A DNA stretch of 64,000 nucleotides from Athripsodes cinereus (lineage: Eukaryota; Arthropoda; Insecta; Trichoptera; Leptoceridae): the NCBI GenBank assembly GCA_947579605.1, contig OX388305.1:36531542-36595541 (forward strand). Direction: 5' to 3'. Positions 23,835-35,001 of the stretch are shown here, piece by piece. The first letter of the stretch is position 1; each line of letters opens with the position of its first letter. A program made the translations under genes and the position numbers. The notes under the pieces were generated by a model. The model ran no database searches. It worked only from the letters and a program-made list of their open reading frames with translations, and was not told the DNA's origin.

Positions 23835-25843
23835 CATTAGGGTGTCCCTTATTTTTCAAAGTTTTAATTTTACAACGCATAGGCTCTTATTTTGTTCATT
23901 TGGTCCTAAAACACTCAAAAACCAATTTTTATCTTATTCGGAACAGTGCAACCCGTGCCGACTTGCACGGAAACATTTTCATACAAGTTACTTCCCAGGG
24001 GCGGTGAGTGCCCACTGTTCTTGTCACTCAGGCTCGGTTTTTCTGGTAATTACCGCGGAATTTTTTATATTTCAAAGATGTCAGTAGAACTAAGAAGTAA
24101 TATAAAAAGTATTTTCTTGGTTGGCGAAGTTAATCAATAGATGACAGGTGCAAAATAACCGTCCAATCGTCAAGTTCTCGCAGTTCTGTCTTTCGACATA
24201 TGCGATATTACATTGAAAGTTAGTGAAAGCAAAAATCTAGTCATTTGCGTATGCATTACATTCTGGGAAAAGGCTACAATACCTAATAGAGCTGTTAATA
24301 ATCGTGTTAAGAGGTCGGGGAATTTTTATTAGGTCTGGAAAGGGCTGCCAAAAAATAGCAAGAAGATTCAGCATTTTCATCGGCACCGTGAGGAGAATTT
24401 CCACTTGAATTGGATAATTTATACGATATTGTATTCGCCGATGCTCTCAAAAGACTAAAAATCATAGAAGAAAATAAATTATTGTAAAAGCAAAGAAAAC
24501 CAAGACGTACAGGATGCATAGCGGGTGTTGACAAAAAAATGGCTGAAATTGAAAAAAAGCAAGGCTGAAAAAACTAGCAAGCAAGGAAAAGAGATTAAAG
24601 CGTATGGTTTCAGAGAGCTTGTTGGCACCTGCTGCTTTACACAGCTTTGATACACCTGAGAGAGCCTCTGGGATCCACATAAAATTAAAAATCAGATCTA
24701 CTGGCGCAATGCATCAAGCACGATGGATGACAAGAGCTATTTACTCTTCAAAAATATGTTTATTGCAGTCTCAGTCTAAAATGGGCGCTAATGACAAGGT
24801 AACTTTACTAGATGTTTGTTTGTTTATTGTGGTAGTTCATGTAAACTCCTTGCTTGAATGCTGTTTGGTGTTGAAGCGCCGAATCAAGACTTGTGTTTTT
24901 TAAAAACATTGAATGGTAACGAAAGAATTGACAAGCTGATTTCCAAAGCGACTTAAAACAAGTTCAGTCAAAATTTAGTGATATTTGTCAAAAAAAATAG
25001 CCGTCCTTTTAATTTTTATGATAAAATTGATGAGCAGACTAAAGGGACCACTGTAGAAAATTCACAAAAAAGAAAACTTTGGTGATTTCCGTAAGAGATA
25101 TGAACAATCGAAGGAACAGATGCCTGGCTCTCTATATGTTAGGTAGTAGAGCTCAATTTATTTAATATGTTATACCTACCATGTTCTTTTTATGTATTCT
25201 ACAAGTAGTCTTAATGTTTTCATAGGAAAAAATTGAGTTATTTTGTATCCGTCAAGAGCAAAGATTTAGTGACACATCTAAAACTTGACAGCAATTTCCT
25301 TCAAGAAGGCGTATCTTCGTATAAAGAAATCGTGGCATTTGTGGAAACTTAAAAAAAGATATCTAGCTTAAAAGCAGTGAATGACACAGCTGAAAGAGCT
25401 GTTAAACTAATTCAAGGCTTTTATGGTTTGATAACCGCAGACGAAGAACAGAATCAGTTCTTATGACGTTGTGTGCATGAACACAGAAAAATGTACCTAC
25501 CTAGACTGTAAAAAAGAGACTTTTTAGAGGATATATATAAATTAAATAATATCAATTTTGTAACTTTTTTGATAATTTTAAGAAATGCTCCATATAAATT
25601 TGTGTTTTTATCAATATTTAGCTAACATAGTGATATTAAGTGATGATCTACAGCTAAATTTAAAAGACACTTTAAGCAGCTTTTTTCTAAAACTTTTAGG
25701 CTCTGTCGGCACGGGTTCCAATCAACGTAGAAAGCTTAAATTCTGCATTTGGGTAAGTATTAGGCTAATAAACACAATTAGAGGGTATGCGTTTCAATAA
25801 CTGAAAAAAAAAATTTTTCGACCAAATAAGGGACACCCTAATG
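23835..25843 (+). mobile_element. Decayed DNA transposon of unrecognised class
   Basis: Termini CATTAGGGTGTCCCTTATTT and its complement are perfect 20-bp inverted repeats, flanked by TA on both sides. Subterminal copies of AACCCGTGCCGAC (23950-23962) and its complement (25705-25717) add a second inverted pair. Plus-strand relics in shifting frames include LDNLYDIVFADALKRLKIIE, TGCIAGVDKKMAEIEKK, TGAMHQARWMTRAIYSSKI and VNDTAERAVKLIQGFYGLIT followed by EEQNQF. These look like an uncharacterised protein repeated in many insect genomes, by memory only. Stops and frameshifts are frequent. The transposase superfamily is not assigned. Confidence 0.6.
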
Positions 25844-25845
25844 TA

Positions 25846-26733
25846 CATAGTCCATTATGAAAGTAATGCACATGATTTTATTGTGACGCGACTATCCATC
25901 GCAGCGCACTCGGACTAGTCGGAAAATGTGGCGTGAGGTCTGCCCGTTCAAACGCGTATAGTTTAATTTCGCTCCAAGTAGTGAGAGTGGAAGGACGTGT
26001 CTTTACATGAAGTGTGTTTTTTGTCTTTGTAACACGGCGTGATAGGCGGTTCGCTTGATCAACGGTATGCTTTGCGTGCGGCTTGGAAAGAATGCTACCA
26101 AAACATTCCAGATGCTTCAAGAGGACTTTAAGGACGACTGCATTTCATGATCACAATCCGGGAGATAGCGCAAGGCGTTCAAGGAGGGCCGGGAGAAGGT
26201 CCTTGACGAATACCATTCTGGACGCCCACGAAAACCAGAACCGAAGAAAACGTGACGCACGTGCGCCAAGTTTTGCGTCTAACCGTCGATTGAGCATCCA
26301 GCAAATCGCTGACTCCCTAAATTTGTCCACATTTGTGGTACATAGGGTTGTGACCGAGGATCTGCAAATGCGAACACACAGAAATTCCACACAGCCTTCA
26401 TCTTAGACATCTTCCTGGCCCGAAGCAGTACCCCAGTGGTTCCCCAGCCCCCTTACAGTCCCGATTTAGCTCCCTATGATTTTTTTTGTTCCCCCGACTC
26501 AAGAGAGAGCTGAAAGGAAAGCATTTGGGGTTCGTGGAAAACATCCAAACGCATGTTACAACGTTCTTGAAAAGCATTCCTGTGAAGGAGTTTCAGGGTG
26601 CCTTCCAGGCGTGGCAGACACGTCTCCGCAAGCACATAAATGCAGAAGGGGACTAAGAATTTGAAGCATTTGTACCGATAGGATCAAAAAAAAAATTCCC
26701 AGAAAATGTGCATTACTTTCATAATGGACCATG
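25846..26733 (+). mobile_element. Internally deleted mariner element
   Basis: Inverted terminal repeats of about 27 bp (CATAGTCCATTATGAAAGTA and on the right its complement with CATGGTCC) are flanked by TA duplications at 25844-25845 and 26734-26735. The element is 888 bp against about 1.3 kb for an intact mariner. The left TA is also the TA bordering the element at 23835-25843, so the two insertions abut exactly. Confidence 0.85.
26065..26660 (+). pseudogene. Mariner transposase, deleted and frameshifted
   Basis: N-terminal relics include RLGKNATKTFQMLQEDFKDD and, after frame changes, NRRLSIQQIADSLNLSTFVV with HRVVTEDLQMR, the paired helix-turn-helix DNA-binding region. The sequence then jumps to PPYSPDLAPYDFF, which carries the last catalytic aspartate region. 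The segment with the first two catalytic aspartates is deleted. The rest of the C-terminus is readable only through frameshifts. It cannot make an active enzyme. Confidence 0.8.
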
Positions 26734-26739
26734 TATGTC

Positions 26740-27820
26740 TATTATCTCTCCACACAAATGAATTGGTACCTACTCTGATGAAGAAATAAATATCGTATAC
26801 CTCTCTATAGAACTAATTATTAGCATTTCTTAACATCTTATTACCCAAAGAATGTTAAATAAGTTATAGTATTTATATTATTATTAAATAAACTTTAAAC
26901 TATCTATATTTTTCGTGTCCGGAAACTAATACCACCTGTGTATGTAAAATCAAATTTATCATATTTTATTTAAACTAATCGTAGGCTAAAATATTTTATT
27001 TAAAACGGCTCAACGATTTTAAATAATATGTATATAATATTTATTTTTAATATACACCGCTTAGACAAGTGTCGATATTATTGGATAATTTATACAAGAA
27101 TACATATTAAATTATTTATTTTATTTGTAGAAAATTGACGAAAAATACAAATTCAAATAATAGAATAATATGTATAGGTAATACGAATGGCAATAAAAGT
27201 GATATTATGTAGCATAACATTTGAAGATTATCTCAAAGTCTTTGTATGTGGGTAACATGTTTTCGTAAACGATTAGACTATAAAATAAATAAACAAATTG
27301 TTATTTGTAATTTGGTATCGAATTACAAGTGTGACTTGTGGTTAAATTTGACATTCCAACTTGTATATAATGTGTCACCTGCTGCGATAAGATGACGTCA
27401 CGTACGTGTAAAAAGCCGGAGACAATGATACCTGACACATTTATTCGAACCTAATTTGCATCGTCAATTGACAGGGTGACCTCATAGTGGATATTATTAG
27501 AGCTTCCTATATCATCACCAGACTCCTAAACCTGAATAAATTGTAATAATCGATTTCTGCAACTTTCAAAATTACGTATCTTGTCAAGGATTTTATATCA
27601 GAGCAGTGTATATAAAAAAATATAAGTTCATGAACATAAATTAACTTTAAACCTATTTAAATTAAACCACATGATTAAATTCCAATTATGAACTTAATTC
27701 ATTTACAGTCAGCAGACAATCATCAACGATATTGTCTGATCTCTAATTTTTGTAATTTTTTATATCATCATTTTTCTATTAACTTTAAAATTTTAACTAA
27801 CTGACTTTTAACCAATATTT
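26740..27820. other. Unassigned AT-rich sequence
   Basis: A small GC-richer spot near 27383-27425 contains GATGACGTCACGTACGTG, a CRE-like site; no associated exon is seen. Confidence 0.45.
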
Positions 27821-27824
27821 CTCT

Positions 27825-28170
27825 TACCAATAATCTCCCTTCTTCTCATAGGATATCTCAAACTTTGAATGGATTTAAATACGCAGTCAAGAAATATTTC
27901 TTGTCTTCTAACTCAGCATCCGTCCCCTAACTCCTTCCTTTAGTTCCCGGTCCCTTTGGAGTGTTAGGTGTGTGGATTGTAGATTTTTTTCTTTCATTTT
28001 GATTATGTAGAGATTTTTCTTATTTGTGTTTTTATTATTATTATTTTTATTTCTGTTTAGTGTTAATATGACGTGGTTAGATGGAAGAAATCGCTATAAA
28101 GTGATACTCTCGCCACTGCATATATCACATTCTTTTTTTATGTAAACTGCTTTGTTGATTAATTGTTTTG
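27825..28170 (+). pseudogene. LINE C-terminus and 3' UTR relic
   Basis: The frame reads NNLPSSHRISQTLNGFKYAV then KKYFLSSNSASVP and a stop, the LP-----S-----FK--LKKYFL end of CR1/jockey-type LINEs. The UTR ends with GACGTGGTTAGATGGAAGAA, ACTCTCGCCACTGCATATAT and TATGTAAACTG, shared with 17585-17725. Confidence 0.65.
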
Positions 28171-28174
28171 TGTA

Positions 28175-29990
28175 TGATGATGTGCAAGAAGAATGAAAAA
28201 AAAAATAGACATTTTTTATACTATTTTGATTTATTTTTTTAATATTTTAACCAAATTTTTTTTTTTGACAATTTTGTACTTTTGTTGTTACACTGTATGT
28301 TGAACTCTCGTCTTTTATTAATCTGATTGTTTGTGTCTTTTTTAAAGTTATCGTACCTTTGTGTACATGTATTGTAAATAAACAAGGGTTTGACATGTGA
28401 AAGACTTTGGCCGTGAATGTAATATGTAATAATAATATTATTTTTTTTAAATTGCTATCTGTAATTTGTATATTATCACTATTTTCTTTTTCGGTAAAGT
28501 ATTTGGTAGTAAACACAGACGATACTAAAATATCAATTACTAGTATCGGCCTTTGAACGTAGACACATTATCAACAGTTATATATATTATAATCATTTTC
28601 AAATGCATTTCAAATTGATTGCACTTAGCGTTAAAATTTGTTAATCGAAACATAAAAGATAATTTATAATTCATAAATCCATAAAAGCACCTCTGATGTA
28701 GTCAGAGAACAATTAAAAATACCTTCACCGAGTGGGTTAATAGTTTCTTATCAACACATTAAAAGCTTCTCGTGGCCTACGCAGCTATTCTATGAAACCT
28801 ATCAAAACACTAAACAATGCATGCGACCTGCTATACGAAGACGTGATGAGTGATAGAAAATACATTAATCTACGATTTATTGATCGATTCTAACGAACAT
28901 CGAAATATTATGTATGTAAGGGAAGTGGGCTGGAATATTATAACAAGGATACTCGATGGAAATAATATATCATAGCAATATTTACAACATGTTAATGGTA
29001 AAATTAATTCTACACTAAAAAGGCTTTTGCCTGGCAAAACACTTGTTTTTTTAGATTTATATTATCATATTTTGTTGAATTGCCATAAATAAAAAAATAT
29101 GACAAACATCTGGTAGTAAATCTCACAATTTTTCTTCTACAGTACATACTCGATGCAGGTAACAAAATATCAACATTTACGAAAGCGTCTTTCTGAAATA
29201 CAACGTATCAGCAGCGCCCACATTGTTGTATTGTTTATTTAATAAAACATGTGGAGAATATTTATTAATATGTGTATTACTAATAACTAAACACTTCTTT
29301 CGCCCACTGCAATGAAAGTTACAACATGAGATGTAAGGAAAACACAGGAGCATACTTAAAAATACTGACATAAAATCAATCGTGTTCATACTCGATAAAT
29401 ATTGAAAAGATAACTTACCTTCTATTACCACGTATATCATCTACTATACATATTACTATATCATTACGGCATATGAGTAGATACTTATTTTTTTTTATTA
29501 TTACCGGCAATGAGTAGATACTTATCATACACCAATATGTCCATCATAAGTGAAAATGAGATAATGGTCATTTTTTTGTTTTTATGAAATGTGGTATGGA
29601 CATATTGGATTTAGAAGTACATAGTCGGACATATCTTAATTTTTTTGCTGGCTTTTTATTTTACTTCTTTTTCTTGCTTTGTCAGGATCAACAATTTTAA
29701 CAATCGTATCCATTTTAACTGCTATAAGTATTAATTTTTTAATAAAATGTCAGAACAAGACAACACACGCGACATTTGAATTTGATTTTTTAGACAGTTT
29801 TTTCCTAATAAATCTGTGGAGATACGTGAGTAAGATCAAAACTAAACCAAAGTAAAAACGATTCCCTATGCGCCCATATAATAAAGTGAAATTTTGTACC
29901 TGGTGGACATACCGGAGAGTATCTTCTCATATCTCACAAGTGTGGTACCTAACTGTTTGGTATAAACATGCATTTTGTCTTCTCTGTGGC
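28175..29990. other. Unassigned AT-rich sequence
   Basis: A short direct repeat ATGAGTAGATACTTAT (29473 and 29512) is the only structure noticed. No gene is supported. Confidence 0.5.
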
Positions 29991-30056
29991 AATATTTTTT
30001 TTAAAGATATATATCTGGGTTTTGTAATAAGCCCAAATACAACCTTATACACCTTT

Positions 30057-30282
30057 GTAAATTTAACACATGAAACTACCATATAAGGCTTAGAAAAGTC
30101 GCCCGGTAGCTTAATTGGACAAAGCACATCTGGGAATACGGATTCAAGTCCTGTCCGGGGCACTACCAGATGAGGTGACGTTGTCTTTTCTAAGCCTTTT
30201 ATGGTAGTTTCATGTTTTAAATTTACATATGTGACCTCATACAATGGTTAATTGTAACAAAATAACATCGATATAACATTAC
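30057..30282 (+). mobile_element. Nested element with tRNA-like core in inverted repeats
   Basis: Lies in the SINE with an 8-bp duplication ACACCTTT (30049-30056, 30283-30290). Near-perfect 41-bp inverted arms (30058-30098, 30185-30225) bracket a tRNA-like segment. About 57 bp beyond the right arm have no partner on the left. An 8-bp duplication fits hAT-type transposition; a tRNA-derived SINE is the other reading. Confidence 0.65.
30101..30162 (+). tRNA. tRNA-like pseudogene, anticodon arm lost
   Basis: GCCCGG at the 5' end pairs with CCGGGGC at the 3' end. A D arm (GCTT/AAGC around AATTGGACA) contains box A TAGCTTAATTGG. A T arm with TTCAAGT follows. Only about 11 nt separate the arms, so a normal anticodon arm is missing and it cannot be a working tRNA. 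Confidence 0.5.
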
Positions 30283-30396
30283 ACACCTTTCACAGTAAGC
30301 TAAAAGCTTGTGTCGTGAAAAGGGAGTTTGCCGGCATCTGGGATCGAACCACGGACCCCCTGTTTACGAAGCTGAGACTCTACTTCCAGGCTGCAT

Positions 30397-30447
30397 TCAG
30401 TATGGGTGGCAAACCTTATCGCTGAGTTTAAAATGTAAAATATATTA
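30397..30447 (-). repeat. (TAG)n-tailed LINE-like 3' end, fragment
   Basis: TTCAGTATGGGTGGCAAACC then TTATCGCTGAGTTTAAAATG, the middle of the family, starting exactly where the SINE head ends. Confidence 0.5.
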
Positions 30448-30622
30448 TTGTATTTTGTTTAACGCTTCAAATTTAATTTTGGTAGAGGAGTATTGATTTT
30501 AAGAACCACCATACATTTTAATCTAACTCCTAAAGGGAAGGGAGCTTTCCACTTCGATATTAATTTTCCATACATTTCCCATAATTTCATTCAAATTTAG
30601 TTTACATTCCTTTTGAATTAAA

Positions 30623-30780
30623 TAAAAATATAACACTTATTTATTGTATATCCACAGTGACTTTTTATTGGTCCAATAAAAAGTCACTGTGGATATACTA
30701 TAAATAAGTGTTTTATTTATAATTAATTCAACATGAATTTCCACCAAGAACCATCGGTTGAAAAATATCAACTTTAAATT
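30623..30780. repeat. Palindrome derived from the hammerhead module
   Basis: Arms of about 45 bp (AACACTTATTTATTGTATAT... and mirror) meet at a 5-base centre, GGTCC. They carry the downstream block CACTGTGGATATA...AGTGTTTTATTT, but the ribozyme core is gone. On the right follows ATGAATTTCCACCAAGAACC, shared with 22670 and 54200. Confidence 0.55.
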
Positions 30781-31029
30781 CCTTTTGTTTTTGAAATTGG
30801 TCACGTCCATAGTTGTAATCTTATATCATGCAGAAAACTGTTTCATACTATTTTCAATAAAATCATAAGATATTGAAATCTTCTTCCAATGATTTTGATA
30901 AATATTTGATATTTTATTTTTGTGCTGTATGTACCTACTTACCTACTATCATTTTTATTTATTCACAACAAATTATAAATGAGTATATTTTCATACATAC
31001 TTACATTACTTTACTTTTCGTATGGCCCG

Positions 31030-31280
31030 GTGTTGATGAATCTTAACCCATGTTGGCTGCGTCGTGTCCTCTACAGTCTTGGCTCTAGTGTCGAGAGCCA
31101 GCTCACCGCCTCCGGTCCTGCTTCGTGGATGTCCTGCAGATCCCCGCTAAATTTTTTGAGATGGCAGTCCTGCACTATGTGTCTCACACTCTGCACATCT
31201 CCACATTCACAATCAGGGGAATCTCTTTTTCCCCACCTCCAGAGCAAGTAGTTACAGCATCCATGTTCTGTCCTCACTCT
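31030..31280 (-). pseudogene. LINE C-terminal cysteine-motif relic
   Basis: The minus strand reads RTEHGCCNYLLWRWGKRDSP, then DCECGDVQSVRHIVQDCHLK, in one frame of 68 residues. The R--HG------WG---SP-C-CG----V-HIV--C pattern is the end of I/jockey-type LINE proteins. Upstream domains are absent. It is a different family from 60458. Confidence 0.75.
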
Positions 31281-31289
31281 ATTTCACAT

Positions 31290-32105
31290 TAGAATCATCA
31301 TTACTTACCTTCGAATGTATCTTACATGAATTTAAATTTATATGCAAATGCTAGTGTAGTGTATCATTTCAAAATCGCATCAAATATACTCAATTCAGAA
31401 ATCAATATTTAACATCTGGTTAAGTAGCATATCATAATTTTGCGCTTCTTTCATTAATTCCCAATATGCAATGAAGGCAAAACAATTCACAATATGAAAT
31501 AAACAATTGATTATAATATATATCTAAGTTTATGTGTTGCATCCGTGAGATTACTTTCAAATACGAAATAATAGATACGTTTTCAATGTAATGTGTTGTG
31601 TATTAGCTGTAAATTTTGCTTTATTAAACCATGTCTTATAGAGAGAACATGCATAATAAAACAGATAAAATGATTTTATTATTATTTAACCAAAAATACC
31701 ACCGTGATGGTAAACCTAACCAAACTGAGTACTCCAACACTAGAAAATAATATAATTAAAGAAGTTTATTACTTTGTAATTTAAACTGTTCCATATTATT
31801 CCTTTTCAATCGATGTATCGTCAAACAAACAAAACCAATTATATACCTATAATGATAAAAAAAACATTAATTTACAAGTTGGTAATATTATAACTCAATA
31901 AAATTAAATAAAAAATGTGAATAAGAAATGTTTCGAAAGTAAAGATGCGGATTATTTTTAAGTTATTTAATACTTCTTTTGCTATTTGAAATATTTTTGA
32001 GTTGGTACTAGACAAAAGCAATGTATTCACAAATAACTACAGTGTTTTTGATACTATATTAAAAAATATAATGAATAGACTTATTATCGTTTACATTTGT
32101 ATGCA
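31290..32105. other. Unassigned AT-rich sequence
   Basis: No gene or repeat recognised. Confidence 0.5.
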
Positions 32106-32114
32106 TAAACATAT

Positions 32115-32255
32115 TGTGTGAAGTCACCAACTGGCTCACGTTCACGAGGAAGACCACCAAAAAGATGGAAAGATAGTTGGTCCTCAAGAGGAAACAACTT
32201 CCGAAGCAAAAGATCAATGATCTACTACACGAGGAGGAAGAAGAAGAACATGTGT
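32115..32255 (+). pseudogene. RTE-like LINE C-terminus relic
   Basis: The frame reads SPTGSRSRGRPPKRWKDSW followed by an R/K-rich end that overlaps a GAGGAAGAAGAAGAA tail. The RSRGRP-KRW-D signature is typical of RTE-type LINE ends. Confidence 0.6.
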
Positions 32256-32404
32256 GTATTGATCAATTATTTTATATTTCTTTGTAATCAACATATATTA
32301 ATTGATTGTCATATATTGGTGTTTACTCTGTGAAAATTTATTATCAATTTTTAAATTAATTAATTATAAAAACACTGTTTCATTTTCACTATAATTTTTA
32401 CTGC

Positions 32405-32444
32405 CTCGAAAGTTTTCGTCTACACTAATAGACATTTTCAAGAG
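32405..32444 (-). ncRNA. Hammerhead-like core, left arm
   Basis: CTTGAAAAT, hairpin GTCTA/TAGAC with loop TTAGTG, GAA, then AACTTTC. Helix II is intact, but CTGANGA has become TTGAAAA and the helix III palindrome is imperfect. Probably inactive. Confidence 0.4.
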
Positions 32445-32593
32445 GGCTGAATTAAAATTTAAGACAAAACATAGTAAAATAAATAAAACACTTTGTTTTA
32501 TAATTATTTCGCTATGGAATTCTACTACCTTTACCGACACAGTGAATAACAAAACATAGTCAAAATATAACATAGTATTACTTTTAATTCAGT

Positions 32594-32635
32594 CCTCTTG
32601 AAAATATCTATTAGTGAAGACGAAAATGTTCGAGG
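32594..32635 (+). ncRNA. Hammerhead-like core, right arm
   Basis: CTTGAAAAT, hairpin ATCTA/AAGAC (weakened), GAA, AATGTTC. Same layout as the left arm, with independent changes. Confidence 0.4.
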
Positions 32636-33150
32636 CAATAAAAATTTATATCGAAAATGAAACAGTGTTTGTATTATAAATTAATTTTAAAATATATTTA
32701 TTGATTATTTCAGTAAAAAAAAATTGAAAACAGTTCGATTCTCCTCAATCTCCATCGATTATCCAAGGTTTCCAATATTCAGCTGTTGTCTCTTTACGAT
32801 CGTGCTCTCATATATTCTTATTATGTAAACAAGTCTATGTATGAACCTCACCACTATAACTTATTATTAATAAGCTTCGCTATATTCGTGCAGATACAAC
32901 TTCATTCCCACGATCAATTTGAAAACTATAGGCGATTTTTCCACACTTGCAGCGACGAAATGATATATTATTGTTTGAATCACAGTTGTTACATATTACT
33001 TCTAAATAAATTACACAGTCACTGAATACATCACGTATTATATTATACAGTGCCGTATCCAAACTGCACTATTCGTTTCATGTCACGAGTCAATAAAAAT
33101 TTCGGCGATAGAAATGAGTTTACAAATATATTCTCCTTCTTCTGCTTCAG

Positions 33151-33240
33151 CTAAAACTGTGTCCTGTGGTTCTCAGAGCCTGCCTCTGGGGAAGTAGATG
33201 CCCAACTATCCTTCATCGTTTGGATGGTATTTCTAAGGGT
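33151..33240 (-). CDS. Candidate terminal coding exon
   Basis: On the minus strand, TATCTGTTTACAG is a good splice acceptor. It is followed by 29 codons reading TLRNTIQTMKDSWASTSPEA then GSENHRTQF and a TAG stop (33151-33153). GC content is near 50% in a 30% GC setting, and the segment is not repeated in the window. An AATAAA on the minus strand lies about 450 bp downstream near 32696. I do not recognise the peptide. If real, the gene's other exons lie at higher coordinates on the minus strand, but none was found. Chance remains a serious alternative for so short a frame. Confidence 0.35.
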   Translation of the reverse strand, partial: TLRNTIQTMKDSWASTSPEAGSENHRTQF

Positions 33241-33254
33241 CTGTAAACAGATAT

Positions 33255-33805
33255 ACAGTATTATTTTCTATAAATATTTTTTCAAAGTGTTATTTATTTT
33301 TTATGGATTCGTAAATGGGAAGTCCAATACCAACCTAACGGATGAAAGTATTTCGTTTCTTTTTCTCCAAATTTAAGAAAGTTTTTTTTTTACTTTTGAA
33401 CACTTCATCTTAAATCATAGTTCTAATAAAATGAACAATATTTATTATTGCTTAGTGTTAATATTGAGTATGACTACGAACGACCAGTCTCATCGACTCC
33501 GAGTTCACATCATCAGGTGCTGGTGTGTCTGATAATTATCTCGAAATAATAAATATGATAACAGATAAAATCCTAAGCATCCAAAGATGGATTCAAAAAG
33601 ACTTACAAAGAACCAAATAAGAATTACAATCAATAAAACTAGGTACCTACTTAAATCGAAAAATATGTAATTTTAGCAAAATGATCACATTATTTGAATT
33701 TTGGTACTTTTATGATATTAGGTACTATCATTATTCTTAAATTTTACAAACTGGATTTTCAGGATTTTCTCCTAGTATTCTAAGTCACACGGGCACACGT
33801 GCCAT
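33255..33805. other. Unassigned AT-rich sequence
   Basis: If the exon at 33151-33240 is real, this would be intron. Confidence 0.45.
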
Positions 33806-33809
33806 GTGT

Positions 33810-33925
33810 AACCTGTTTCTGTGTCAGTGTCATTCATTTCTGTGTCAGATCGTCAATGTATCTGTGTCATTTAAAATAAATTTCACCCGTTTCTGTGTCA
33901 GTCACTAAGTTTCACCCGTTTTGTC
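33810..33925. repeat. Degenerate TTTCTGTGTCAGT repeats
   Basis: Five imperfect copies of TTTCTGTGTCAG or close variants with irregular spacing, including two CACCCGTTTCTGTGTCAGT-type units. It looks like a decayed minisatellite. Confidence 0.55.
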
Positions 33926-34090
33926 AGTTTGTTAAGATTCGTCTATTTGATATTACATACTAAAAAATGAAATATGTAATATTTCAAATAAATTTGACTC
34001 GTTTGAGTGTGAAAAATATATTAAAATTGAATTCTCAATTCTTCTTATTACATTTTTTAAAAGTTTTCCATAGATAACCTATTAAAAATC

Positions 34091-34390
34091 TCTATAATCT
34101 ATCTTCTGTCAATATTTAAGTGTTTATCCCTCACTTTTCATCAGCAAAGTATATAGGTGTGAAATATTTTAATTTGGTACAGATTAAAATAGCCGAAATG
34201 GCATAAAAATATATTAGGGGCATACAATACATAAAATTTCTATAATCTATCATCTATTAATATCTAAGTGTTTCTCCCTCACTTTTCATCGGCAAGGTAC
34301 CTACATAGGTATGAAATATTTTAATTTGATTCAGATTGAAATAGCCGAAATGGCATAAAAAATACATTAGTGCCATACAATAAATAAAAT
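34091..34390. repeat. Tandem duplication, 148-bp period
   Basis: TCTATAATCTATCTTCTGTC at 34091 and its diverged copy at 34239 start two units that share CCCTCACTTTTCATC, GAAATATTTTAATTTG and AATAGCCGAAATGGCATAAA. Confidence 0.75.
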
Positions 34391-34429
34391 ATACCAACAT
34401 TTCTATGTCTCCTATTCCAAAACGTTTAA

Positions 34430-34615
34430 TTTTTTTTTTTTTAAAAAAGATATATCTGGGTTTTTGTTATAAACCCAAATACAACCTTATACACCTTTCA
34501 CAGTAAGCTACTAAAAGCTTGTGTCGTGAAAGGGGAGTTTGCCGGCACCTGGTATCGAACCACGGACCCCATGTTTACAAGGCCGAGACTCTACCTCCAG
34601 GCTACCGACGAACTC
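34430..34615 (-). mobile_element. tRNA-derived SINE, full-length
   Basis: Complete from head to A tail with box B GGTTCGATACC; nearly identical to the copy at 10289-10481. Confidence 0.85.
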
Positions 34616-35001
34616 ATCAATGAATGTCATAGTGGTAGTAAGCAGTAAGCGCATTAATAGATTATATAAATATTTGCAGCATCACAAGGAGTATCGTTAA
34701 CTCGAGGGTAAATGTATGAATTGGTACCTACTTAAATAGAAATAATAATAGCACTATAATATAATCTTAATGTCAAAGGTCTATAGCACCTGGTAAATGT
34801 TCTGATCCCATTAACTACTATATAAGGAAGAACGGTTCATTACGGAAACAATGAGGGAACAATATCGATTACTGGGTGTTCCTTGTGGATAAGAATACTC
34901 ATTTGGTAAATATAAAACACAGTTATAATCTCATCTTGCTGTATTTGAAACTTCTCTATGAGCTGTATAATATGAACAAAGATAGGCTTTATATAGATAT
35001 A

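Larger units (their letters stand above)
29993..30397 (-). mobile_element. tRNA-derived SINE split by a nested insertion
   Basis: The 3' part (A tail, hairpin) lies at 29993-30056 and the head with box B GGTTCGATCCC at 30283-30397. The gap is a 226-bp insert flanked by ACACCTTT on both sides. Confidence 0.8.
32350..32690. repeat. Palindromic hammerhead-module pair with 130-bp centre
   Basis: Arms 32350-32458 and 32583-32690 mirror each other. Outer parts carry AACACTGTTTCATTTTCACT and its complement. Inner parts each hold a ribozyme-like core, pointing away from the centre. The centre (32459-32582) is AT-rich with no obvious gene. Confidence 0.65.

Noticed and set aside
24307..24680. Minus-strand frames rich in Phe and Leu
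   Set aside because: Antisense to the relic protein of the element at 23835-25843, whose motifs are on the plus strand.
26151..26390. Minus-strand frame over the mariner
   Set aside because: Shadow of the transposase relic on the plus strand.
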